A stretch of DNA of 48,908 nt from Nocardiaceae bacterium (GTDB lineage Bacteria > Actinomycetota > Actinomycetes > Mycobacteriales > Mycobacteriaceae). Location of the stretch: contig JAJFUQ010000156.1 in NCBI GenBank assembly GCA_021372355.1, forward strand, positions 1-48,908. Direction: 5' to 3'. Shown one piece after another: positions 41,964 through 48,908 of this stretch (position 1 is its first letter; every line of letters begins with the position of its first letter). Both the position numbers and the translations under genes were made by a program. Below the pieces are notes generated by a model. The model ran no database searches. It was not told the origin of the DNA and saw nothing but the letters and a program-made list of their open reading frames with translations.

Positions 41964-42366
41964 CCGTGATCTTGACGTCCATGCCCAGGTCCTTGTGGTC
42001 CCCGACCGTGCACCATAATTCGTATTCGCCCTTCTCGAGGTCGACGGTCAGCTCGGTGGTCTCACCGTTCGTGACCGTGCTCGACTTCTGTTCGTCGATT
42101 CCCGGGCCCTTGATGGCGAGGTCGTGCGGACGCTGACCGTGGTTCATGACGACGAAGGTGTACTTGCCGGGCTTGAAGTCCTGCTGCGAAAGCTCGATCG
42201 AGTACTCGGACTCCATCACGTCGATCTTGGTGCCCGCCACAGTCGACTCACTCGTCGTCGCAGCAGCGGACGTCGTGGCGGTGGATGATTCCTGGGAGTT
42301 GGAGCAGCCCGTCAGCGCGAGGGCGGCCATGGTCACAGATGCAATCGCGAATCCCCGAATACGCAT
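41956..42366 (-). CDS. Cupredoxin-domain lipoprotein
   Basis: A 136-residue exported protein. The signal MRIRGFAIASVTMAALALTG ends in a lipobox (TGC), followed by a Ser/Thr-rich linker and a cupredoxin fold of about 50-136. Type-1 copper ligands fit: His in RPHDLAIKG, then Cys, His and Met in YELWCTVGDHKDLGM. It may carry electrons or copper at the envelope. The ATG at 42366 was chosen over an upstream ATG at 42390 because the signal peptide then begins at residue 1. It shares an 8-nt overlap with the methyltransferase gene. Confidence 0.88.
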   Translation of the reverse strand: MRIRGFAIASVTMAALALTGCSNSQESSTATTSAAATTSESTVAGTKIDVMESEYSIELSQQDFKPGKYTFVVMNHGQRPHDLAIKGPGIDEQKSSTVTNGETTELTVDLEKGEYELWCTVGDHKDLGMDVKITVA

Positions 42367-42426
42367 GCGCGCCACGATAACCCCAGCCATTGCGGGGTGG
42401 GCCGTTCTGCGGGAATCCGCGAGCGA

Positions 42427-43338
42427 TCACCAGCTGAGTTCGGCACACCGGCGCGCGGCGTCGGCGCCTTCGACCTGGAGCGTGGCGTGCGGAATGTGGT
42501 GGTCGTGCGTGAGCACGTCCTGCGCTAGCGCGAGGACGACATCGGCGTCGGCGCCCTCGGCGACGATCAGGTGGACCGACGCGACCTCCATGCCCGAGGT
42601 CAGGGTCCAGATGTGCAGGTCGTGCAGATCGGCGACCCCGGGAAGCGCCTTGAGCGCGGTCGCGATGCCCTCGACGTCGACGCCTTCGGGACTGTGCTGA
42701 AACAGGATTCGCAACGTCCGGCGAGCGATTGTGAAGGTTCGGGGCAACACCCACACACCGACCGCGACACCGATGATGATGTCGGCGTAGCGCCAACCGG
42801 TGAACAGCGTGATCGTTGCGGAAACCAGGACTCCGACCGTTCCGACGAGGTCGGCGATGACCTCGAGGTAGGCAGCCTTCATGTTGAGGCTTTCGTGCGA
42901 GCCGCTGCGGAGCAACATCGCCGAGGCCATGTTCGCCACCAAGCCGATGCAACCGACGACGAGCACGGGTTTGGCGTCGACTTGCGGCGGATCGCCGATG
43001 CGCATCAACGCCTCGGTCACGACATATATCGCCACTGCGAACAAAAGGACTGCATTCACCAGTGCCGCAAGGACTTCCGCCCGGTAATAGCCAAATGTCC
43101 GGGCATAAGTGGGCGCTTTTCGGCGGGCCAGCAAAACCGCACTCAGGGCCATACTGAGACCGAGCACATCGGTCAACATGTGCGTCGCATCGGAGATCAA
43201 CACCAGCGAATTGGTGAGGACTGCGAACGCGAATTCGATGAACATGAACGCAGCACTGATGGTCAACGCCATCGCCAACCGGGAGAGATGTCTCCCGGAA
43301 GCGCTCTGCGGCGGCAGATGCGAATGATCGTGGCCCAT
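42427..43338 (-). CDS. Cation diffusion facilitator metal exporter
   Basis: A 303-residue CDF transporter, a Zn/Cd/Co/Fe exporter type with six helices and a cytoplasmic C-terminal domain. N-terminal MGHDHSHLPP is His-rich. Active-site metal motif on helix 2 is SDATHMLTD (H-x3-D); on helix 5 it is LEVIADLVGT, in which the usual His is Glu (E-x3-D), a variation that can shift metal preference. The C-terminal domain contains DLHIWTLTSGMEVASVH and DHHIPHATLQVE. The start is probably leaderless, with a -10 ending 6 nt before the ATG and a palindrome TAGG-N4-CCTA over it. Confidence 0.92.
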   Translation of the reverse strand: MGHDHSHLPPQSASGRHLSRLAMALTISAAFMFIEFAFAVLTNSLVLISDATHMLTDVLGLSMALSAVLLARRKAPTYARTFGYYRAEVLAALVNAVLLFAVAIYVVTEALMRIGDPPQVDAKPVLVVGCIGLVANMASAMLLRSGSHESLNMKAAYLEVIADLVGTVGVLVSATITLFTGWRYADIIIGVAVGVWVLPRTFTIARRTLRILFQHSPEGVDVEGIATALKALPGVADLHDLHIWTLTSGMEVASVHLIVAEGADADVVLALAQDVLTHDHHIPHATLQVEGADAARRCAELSW

Positions 43339-43373
43339 TAGGCAAACCTATGCTGACGTGTTGGTAGCGACAA
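43339..43373 (-). promoter_or_regulatory. Leaderless promoter with operator-like palindrome for the CDF gene
   Basis: On the minus strand: TTGTCG (43373-43368), a 17-nt spacer, TAGGTT (43350-43345), then 6 nt to the ATG at 43338. TAGGTTTGCCTA over the -10 is a perfect 4-4-4 palindrome similar to part of the DtxR/IdeR metal box. No ribosome site is present. Inferred from spacing and symmetry. Confidence 0.5.
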
Positions 43374-43486
43374 AGCGAACGAGGCGTGGCAAGCCTCACT
43401 CATCGCGCGATTACCCTCAGCCACAATTACAGTTTGCGCTTGAAACGTACTAACTCGAACGACCCCACGCGAACCGAAGAGGAAAA

Positions 43487-44815
43487 ATGTCGAAGCGTGT
43501 CACGGTATTCGGCACGGGCTATCTGGGGGCGACGCACGCCGCCTGTATGGCCGAAATTGGTCATGAGGTTCTCGGTGTCGATATCGACGCCGCCAAGATC
43601 GCCAAGCTCGAAGCGGGAGAGGTCCCGTTCTACGAACCCGGACTCGACGAGGTTCTCAAACGGAACATCGAGGCCGGTCGCCTGCGATTCACCACGTCCT
43701 ATGAAGAGGCGGCCGCTTGGGGAGATGTTCACTTCCTCGGTGTCGGCACGCCGCAGCGCCGCGGTGAATACGCCGCCGACCTGCGGTTCGTCAACTCTGT
43801 CGTGGAGAAGCTGGCGCCGCTGGTGACCAAGCCGGCCGTCATCTTCGGAAAATCGACCGTCCCGGTCGGCACGGCCGCCAACCTACGCGAACTCGCCCGC
43901 GAGCTCTCCCCCGCCGGCGAAGGTCTCGAGGTCGCCTGGAACCCCGAGTTCCTGCGCGAAGGTTTCGCGGTCGAAGACACCCTGCGCCCCGACCGGCTGG
44001 TTCTCGGCGTCGACCGCGATCGTCCAGGTCGCGCCGAAGAGGTGCTCCGCGAGGTCTACGCCCCGATCCTCGAACTCGGAATGCCGTTCATCGTCACCGA
44101 CCTCGCCACCGCTGAGCTGGTGAAGGTCGCCGCGAACTCGTTCCTCGCGACCAAGATCTCGTTCATCAACGCGATGGCGGAATTGTGTGAAGCCGCTGGT
44201 GCGGACGTCACCGTTCTCGCGGACGCGATCGGCCATGACAAGCGCATCGGTCGCAAATTCCTCAACGCCGGTGTCGGTTTCGGTGGCGGCTGCCTTCCGA
44301 AGGACATTCGCGCCTTCATGGCCCGCGCCGGCGAGCTCGGCGCCGAGCACGCGCTGACCTTCCTCCGCGAGGTCGACAACATCAACATGCGTCGCCGTAC
44401 GCGCATGGTCGAGATATCGCGCGAACTCGTCGGTGGCTCGCTCCTGGGCTCGCGCGTCGCCGTCCTCGGCGCCGCATTCAAGCCCGACTCGGACGACGTC
44501 CGCGACTCCCCCGCCCTCAACGTCGCTGGTCAGCTCCAACTGCAGGGTGCGACGGTCAACGTCTTCGACCCGAAGGCGATGGAGAACGCACGCCGCGAGT
44601 TCCCCACCCTCGGCTACAGCGCGAGCGTCGAGGAAGCATGCCAGGGCGCCGACCTGGTCCTCGTCGTCACCGAGTGGAAGCAGTTCCGGGACCTCGTCCC
44701 GGCCGATCTGAACAAGATCGTCCGCCGCAAGCGGATTCTCGACGGCCGTAACTGCATCGACCCGCAGATGTGGCGCGCGGCTGGTTGGACGTACCGAGGC
44801 CTTGGTCGCCCGTAG
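43487..44815 (+). CDS. UDP-glucose 6-dehydrogenase
   Basis: A 442-residue UDP-glucose/GDP-mannose dehydrogenase that oxidises UDP-glucose twice to UDP-glucuronate, a precursor of envelope polysaccharides. NAD motif FGTGYLGATHAA (GxGxxG at 9-14), FGKSTVPVGTA, central AEMVKVAANSF-type segment (AELVKVAANSF), and catalytic C269 in VGFGGGCLPKD. C-terminal domain intact (FKPDSDDVRDSPAL, TEWKQFRDL). GAGGAAAA precedes the ATG. UDP-sugar rather than GDP-mannose preference is likely but not provable. Followed by a very long hairpin. Confidence 0.93.
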   Translation: MSKRVTVFGTGYLGATHAACMAEIGHEVLGVDIDAAKIAKLEAGEVPFYEPGLDEVLKRNIEAGRLRFTTSYEEAAAWGDVHFLGVGTPQRRGEYAADLRFVNSVVEKLAPLVTKPAVIFGKSTVPVGTAANLRELARELSPAGEGLEVAWNPEFLREGFAVEDTLRPDRLVLGVDRDRPGRAEEVLREVYAPILELGMPFIVTDLATAELVKVAANSFLATKISFINAMAELCEAAGADVTVLADAIGHDKRIGRKFLNAGVGFGGGCLPKDIRAFMARAGELGAEHALTFLREVDNINMRRRTRMVEISRELVGGSLLGSRVAVLGAAFKPDSDDVRDSPALNVAGQLQLQGATVNVFDPKAMENARREFPTLGYSASVEEACQGADLVLVVTEWKQFRDLVPADLNKIVRRKRILDGRNCIDPQMWRAAGWTYRGLGRP

Positions 44816-44828
44816 CCGGCAAAAACCG

Positions 44829-44879
44829 GGCCTGACGCGAGAGCCGCGGCGAATATCGCCGCGGCTCTCGCGTCAGGCC
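44829..44879. terminator. Very long bidirectional terminator hairpin
   Basis: A perfect 24-bp GC-rich stem (44829-44852 with 44856-44879) with a 3-nt ATA loop between the convergent dehydrogenase and LigD genes. An A-run at 44821-44825 gives a T-run for the minus strand. Confidence 0.93.
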
Positions 44880-44897
44880 GACATTTTGGTCAGCACG

Positions 44898-47105
44898 TCA
44901 CCGCTCGACCAGCCCTCGCCAGGCCGGATGACGCATCCGCCCGTCGGACGTCCACTCGGTGAACCGCACTTCACCGACCAGCATGGGATCGACCCACGTC
45001 GCATCCTTTGCGTCCAGGGCCGGCAGCGGCTCCTCGAAGGGACTGCTGTCTCGCCGTAGCGGAGCGAGTCTGTTGATGAGATCCACCATCGCTCGGTCAG
45101 TGAAACCGGTGCCCACGCGACCTGCGAACCGCAGTCCGTTCATCGATGGCGTGCCGACGAGCAGCGCACCGATCGACCGTCCGCCCGCGCCCGGACGCCA
45201 GCCGCCGATGACGAACTCCTCGCTCTGCCAGTTCTTCGCCTTGATCCACGTGTTCGCTCGCTTGCCCGGCAGATAGGTCGAGTCTCGCCGTTTGGCGATG
45301 ATTCCTTCCCAGCCCTGCTCCTGACTGAACTTGTGCGCCGTGGCGCCGTCTCCATCGACGAGCGGTGGAACCTGAAGCGTCTCGGACAGCGACTTCACCG
45401 CTTCGAGAATCTTTCGCCGGTCCCGCCAGGGCTTGTTGATCAGCGAGACACCGTCGAGGAACAGGACATCGAAGGCCACGAACTCGGCGGTCTTGCCCCC
45501 TTGTTGCAGGAGCCCGAAGTTCGTGATCCCGTCCTGACCACGCACCACGATCTCGCCGTCGAGAACGACATTGTGGCCTTCGAGCTCCCGGGCGATCACG
45601 CTGACCACGGGATATCGGTCGGTCAGGTCGTTCCCGTTTCGGCTGCGCGCGACGGCACGCCCGCCCGTGATCTCGACGACGAGCCGATACCCGTCCCACT
45701 TCCCTTCGAACGCCCACTCGCCGGCGCTGAGCCGGTCGATCTCACCGGGACTCGCCAGCATCGGCGCGATCGGTGACGGCATCTCCGGAATGCGCTGGTC
45801 CCGCATGAAATGCATGAGCCACTGATCGCCCTGCGTCCGGATGAGCGCGTAGCGGCCCGTCACTTTCTCTCCGCGGAGCCGCACGATGACCTCGTCATCC
45901 CGCCACTTCTCCGTCTCGTACGTACCGGTGTCCCAGATGGTCATCACTCCGGCGCCGTATTCACCCTTCGGAATCGTCCCGGCGAAGGTCAGGTACTCGA
46001 TCGGATGGTCCTCGGTGCGAACGGCAAGATGGTTCTCGTTCGCGGTCGTCGGCGGACCCTTGGGCACCGCCCAGGAGGCGAGCACTCCGTCGCGCTCGAG
46101 CCGAACGTCGTAGTGCAGTCGCCGCGCGTGATGCTCCTGGATGACGAACGAGTTGCCGCCGTCCTTGCCCGTTACACGGAGCGGCATCGGCTCCGGCGTC
46201 TTACGCGCATCGCGCATGCTGCGGTATTTGTCGAGCGAATCCGACACCGGGTCAAGGCCCCGGAGGAGGTCCCCGTCGCGCCGATATCGTTCGAGAACCT
46301 CATCGAACATCAAGTGGCGCAACGTGTCCGGATTCTCGATCTCGGCCCACGTGCGCGGCGCGGCCGCGGTCGGCAACTTCCGCCCGCGCATCGAATACGG
46401 CGCAATGGTGGTCTTGGCTTCGTTGTTCTGGCTCCAGTCGAGAAACACCTTCCCGACCCGAACCGCCTTCGACATGTTGGACGTGACCAAGCGCGGATGC
46501 AGCGTCTCCAGGTTCCGCGCCACCTGCTTGGCGACTGTCGACGAACCACCCGGGCTCAGCGCGCGATCGAGCGGAACATAGATATGGATTCCCTTGCTTC
46601 CGCTCGTGACCGGAAATGCTGCGAGTCCGATCTGCGCGACCATGTCTCGGACGGCCACCGCGACTTCGGCACATTCGGTCAATCCGACACCTTCACCAGG
46701 GTCGAGGTCGAATACGAGTCGCGTCGCCGGACCCATTCCCTCATCGGTGAATGTCCACTGCGGAACGTGTATTTCCAAAGAAGCCTGTTGGCCTAGCCAG
46801 GCCAATCCCGCGACATTTTCGATGATGGGATAGACGACTTCCCGGTCCGAATGTGCGATCGCGCGGCGAGAAATCCACGACGGCGCGTGCGCCACGAGAT
46901 TCTTCTCGAAGAACGGCGGCTCGTTCACGCCATTCGGCCACCGGTTCCGGGTGACCGGCCGTCCGATGATGTGCGGCAACATGGCCGGAGCGATCTCGAC
47001 GTAGTAGTCGATGACCTGCCCTTTTGTGGTTCCTGTCTCGGGATACAGCACCTTGTCCAGGTTCGTCACCTCGAGCCGGAGGTCCCCGAACGAAAGCGCC
47101 GTCAC
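44898..47105 (-). CDS. ligD: LigD: polymerase, phosphoesterase and ATP-dependent DNA ligase
   Basis: A 735-residue non-homologous end-joining enzyme, with domains in the mycobacterial order. Polymerase/primase about 1-290, metal-binding D133-L-D135 in VFDLDPGEG; 3'-phosphoesterase about 315-440 with VIQEHHARRLHYDVRLE and WAVPKGP; ligase about 445-735 with nucleotidyl-Lys K469 in FEGKWDGYRL and downstream VVLDGEIVV, WEGIIAKRRDSTY, WIKAKNW. It repairs double-strand breaks together with Ku, which is not in this window. All catalytic residues seen, so it should be active. ATG start at 47105. The relative orientation to the block at 1-24 kb matches M. tuberculosis Rv0938. Confidence 0.96.
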   Translation of the reverse strand: MTALSFGDLRLEVTNLDKVLYPETGTTKGQVIDYYVEIAPAMLPHIIGRPVTRNRWPNGVNEPPFFEKNLVAHAPSWISRRAIAHSDREVVYPIIENVAGLAWLGQQASLEIHVPQWTFTDEGMGPATRLVFDLDPGEGVGLTECAEVAVAVRDMVAQIGLAAFPVTSGSKGIHIYVPLDRALSPGGSSTVAKQVARNLETLHPRLVTSNMSKAVRVGKVFLDWSQNNEAKTTIAPYSMRGRKLPTAAAPRTWAEIENPDTLRHLMFDEVLERYRRDGDLLRGLDPVSDSLDKYRSMRDARKTPEPMPLRVTGKDGGNSFVIQEHHARRLHYDVRLERDGVLASWAVPKGPPTTANENHLAVRTEDHPIEYLTFAGTIPKGEYGAGVMTIWDTGTYETEKWRDDEVIVRLRGEKVTGRYALIRTQGDQWLMHFMRDQRIPEMPSPIAPMLASPGEIDRLSAGEWAFEGKWDGYRLVVEITGGRAVARSRNGNDLTDRYPVVSVIARELEGHNVVLDGEIVVRGQDGITNFGLLQQGGKTAEFVAFDVLFLDGVSLINKPWRDRRKILEAVKSLSETLQVPPLVDGDGATAHKFSQEQGWEGIIAKRRDSTYLPGKRANTWIKAKNWQSEEFVIGGWRPGAGGRSIGALLVGTPSMNGLRFAGRVGTGFTDRAMVDLINRLAPLRRDSSPFEEPLPALDAKDATWVDPMLVGEVRFTEWTSDGRMRHPAWRGLVER

Positions 47106-47484
47106 CCTGTTACCTTCGCAATCACTCGATGGTCAAGATCCAGTTTTCCAGAGGATCGATATCGCACACGAAGCCTGTTCCAACCGAGGTCCAAGTCGGT
47201 ATAAGTGTGCGATCTTCAGCGCGACCCTGCGGTCGCAGTTCATCGTGAGAGGGAGATGATCCTGACGTCGATGCCGATAACCGGGGACGATCGGCGTCGT
47301 ACCCGACTGCCCGATCGCGGCCGCACCCTAATGGGTGCGCCATAAGTCGTGGTCGAGATCCAATTTCGCGGCAATAACGTTCTCATTCCATCGAATGACA
47401 GGTTCTGTTGCCGCGAAGTTCCTGGCAGCTACCTTTGCGTCAACTCGGAAATGCCTCCAGCACCGAGTCATCAGCGAGGATGCA
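47106..47484. other. Intergenic region between ligD and the DUF4185 gene
   Basis: A 379-nt divergent gap that must hold both promoters. No gene, tRNA or strong hairpin was recognised. GAGGGAG at 47249-47255 lies next to an ATG with a 29-codon frame, but the spacing is too short to support translation. Confidence 0.5.
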
Positions 47485-48669
47485 ATGGACAGACTGCCGA
47501 GACGGGCTGTGATCACCGCCGCGATTTGTTCAGCATTGGCAATGCCATTGCTGACACCTCTCGCCGCCTCGGCAGACCCGTGCGGTGGAAATGGCAGTGC
47601 CGGCGCGTTCGGCTGGTTCGGCGGCGGTGGCCAGAACACGAATCCCGCTGATGGCCCCGATTCGACCGGTAGCAACGCGAAATCCAACATCGTCGAATGG
47701 CTGACGGGACCCAAGAGCAAACAAGCCAGCGGTCTCGCGATCGGTGGCACCGACCTCGGCATCATGTGGGACAACGGCGTCAAGGGACCAAGCCACAAGG
47801 TTCTCGTCATGTTCGGCGACACGTTCAGTTGCACCGGCGACGGCAACCATCGCAGCAACGTCATGTTCCGCACCGCCGACGCCAACCTGTCCGACGGCAT
47901 GGCGATCCCCGGATCAGCATTCGGGTATGCGCAGGGCGGCGCGCCCATCGACCTCGACGGCGGTTCCGCCCGCAAGATGATCGACCCCCTGCCGACAAAC
48001 GCTCCCGAAGTCACCGTCATCCCGACCGCGGGCATCGCGATCAACGACGGGGTGCAGGTCGTGAACTACATGTCGGTGCAGGCCTGGGGCGCACCCGGAT
48101 ACTGGACCACGAACCACTCCGCCCTCGCCGTCTCCTACGACAACGGTGAAACGTTCACCTCCGTCCCCCGTACCATCCGGACCAACGACGGCGGGAACCG
48201 GAACTTCCAGATGGGCGCGTTCGTCAAGAAGGACGGCTACGTCTACAGCTTCGGCACCCCACAGGGCCGCCAGGGTTCGGCCTACGTTTCGCGGGTCTCC
48301 GAGCCGAGGGTTTTCGAGCTCGAGCAATACGAGTACTGGAACGGTCAGAGCTGGGTATCCGGCGATGCGTCGGCCGCAACCGCCGTGATGCGCGGACCGA
48401 TCGCCGAGATGTCGGTCGCCTGGAACGACTATCTCAAGAAGTTCATTTCACTGACCTACGCGGACGGCAGCGTCCAACTTCGGACTTCAGATAAGCCCGA
48501 AGGCCCTTGGAGTGATCCGCGGTCGATCCTCGACGACGGTCAACTGCCGGGCGGCTTCTACGGACCATTCATTCACCCGTGGTCGTCGGGGCCCGATCTT
48601 TATTACACGTTGTCGCTGTGGTCGACCTACAACGTCTTGCTGATGCATACACGTCTCGACGGTCAGTAA
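47485..48669 (+). CDS. Secreted DUF4185-domain protein
   Basis: A 394-residue exported protein. Signal peptide about 1-35 (MDRLPRRAVITAAICSALAM then LLTPLAASA). The mature part fits DUF4185, a five-bladed-propeller-like glycosidase-related domain: IGGTDLGIMWDNG, VLVMFGDTFSCTGDG, NHRSNVMFRTAD, later HPWSSGPDLYYTLSLWSTYNV. Relatives occur across mycolata with unassigned function; glycan binding or hydrolysis is inferred. The ATG at 47485 has GCGAGGA upstream and puts the signal at residue 1. A PadR gene begins 3 nt after its stop. Confidence 0.87.
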   Translation: MDRLPRRAVITAAICSALAMPLLTPLAASADPCGGNGSAGAFGWFGGGGQNTNPADGPDSTGSNAKSNIVEWLTGPKSKQASGLAIGGTDLGIMWDNGVKGPSHKVLVMFGDTFSCTGDGNHRSNVMFRTADANLSDGMAIPGSAFGYAQGGAPIDLDGGSARKMIDPLPTNAPEVTVIPTAGIAINDGVQVVNYMSVQAWGAPGYWTTNHSALAVSYDNGETFTSVPRTIRTNDGGNRNFQMGAFVKKDGYVYSFGTPQGRQGSAYVSRVSEPRVFELEQYEYWNGQSWVSGDASAATAVMRGPIAEMSVAWNDYLKKFISLTYADGSVQLRTSDKPEGPWSDPRSILDDGQLPGGFYGPFIHPWSSGPDLYYTLSLWSTYNVLLMHTRLDGQ

Positions 48670-48672
48670 CCG

Positions 48673-48908
48673 GTGTCGCTGCCGCACGCCATTCTCACCG
48701 CTCTTCTCGAGAAGCCGTCGTCTGGGCTCGAGGTCGCGCGCCGGTTCGACAAGTCCATCGGATACTTCTGGTCGGCAACTCACCAACAGATCTATCGCGA
48801 GATGAACAAGCTGGAATCGGCCGGCCTCATCCGTGCACGCGACACCGATGTCGCAGCACAAGGCCAGCGAAAGACCTATGAAGTCCTCCCCGAAGGACGC
48901 GATGAACT
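48673..48908 (+). CDS. PadR-family transcriptional regulator, 3' end outside window
   Basis: The first 78 residues only. From the GTG at 48673: SLPHAILTALLEKPSSGLEV, FDKSIGYFWSATHQQIYREM and NKLESAGLIRAR, the winged-helix domain of PadR proteins. These repressors usually answer to phenolics or drugs, or control envelope genes. It follows the DUF4185 gene by 3 nt, so it is probably in one operon with it. Truncated by the window end. Confidence 0.9.
   Translation, partial: MSLPHAILTALLEKPSSGLEVARRFDKSIGYFWSATHQQIYREMNKLESAGLIRARDTDVAAQGQRKTYEVLPEGRDE

Noticed and set aside
43409..43419. TTACCCTCAG before the dehydrogenase, also present inside the TetR operator
   Set aside because: Only the left half and spacer are shared; the symmetric GTAACGC half is absent, so it is probably chance.
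47256..47345. 29-codon frame after GAGGGAG in the ligD-DUF4185 gap
   Set aside because: The purine run touches the ATG, too close for initiation, and the Arg-rich product has no conserved character.
1..48908. CRISPR array, insertion sequences or prophage genes
   Set aside because: No regularly spaced repeats, no transposase or integrase motifs and no phage structural genes were recognised.

Overview
The window is high-GC DNA from a mycolic-acid actinomycete (order Mycobacteriales, probably a Rhodococcus/Gordonia/Nocardia relative rather than Mycobacterium). The main evidence is gene content: an MspA-type porin, a secretory LIP-family lipase, a MmcO-like Tat lipoprotein multicopper oxidase, CobF, an F420/LLM oxidoreductase and a DUF4185 secreted protein. 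Order and relative orientation also match, from memory, the M. tuberculosis Rv0952-Rv0944 block (sucD, sucC, M23 peptidase, uvrD1/pcrA, chorismate mutase, pgi, Fpg-like glycosylase, SDR), with a LigD further along in the orientation expected from Rv0938. Starts are often GTG or TTG, and several genes look leaderless.

Layout. 1-10.8 kb: sucD (cut by the window edge) and sucC; a LytM/M23 cell-wall peptidase; PcrA helicase; then an inserted two-gene operon (disulfide oxidoreductase plus EgtB-like sulfoxide synthase); a Pro/Trp-rich membrane protein; AroQ chorismate mutase and pgi. 10.8-17.4 kb: an envelope or secreted group (LIP lipase overlapping a condensation-type acyltransferase, S8 protease with PA insert, type-B carboxylesterase) and the Fpg/Nei glycosylase. 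17.4-26.7 kb: O-methyltransferase, two small membrane proteins (51 and 43 aa), CinA-like amidase, cobF, thyA-folA, a membrane protein, an SDR-LLM operon divergent from a TetR gene with a clear operator, and a multicopper oxidase.

26.7-31.4 kb is the accessory-looking part. It holds tRNA-Arg(CCT), a deleted and stop-interrupted reductase pseudogene, several very small genes (including a 20-aa hydrophobic peptide), and two equal-length 71-aa paralogues that flank a cysteine-containing MspA-like porin. A three-helix-bundle protein and a stand-alone RtcB follow.

31.7-48.9 kb: a fluoride-export operon (SHOCT protein, Fluc/CrcB, DUF190, Fluc/CrcB); a membrane-anchored WD40 propeller related to the C-terminal part of STAND proteins but with no NTPase; an 1836-residue single-chain biotin-dependent carboxylase with eukaryotic-like layout; an esterase remnant; a PrmC-related methyltransferase; a cupredoxin lipoprotein; a CDF metal exporter; UDP-glucose dehydrogenase; LigD; a DUF4185 protein; and the start of a PadR regulator.

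Working picture: mostly core metabolism and DNA repair, with envelope-facing modules interleaved. The items most worth a second look are the EgtB/reductase operon, the 71-aa paralogue pair around the porin with its 20-aa neighbour, the orphan WD40 protein and the single-chain carboxylase. No CRISPR array, integrase, transposase or classical riboswitch was recognised.
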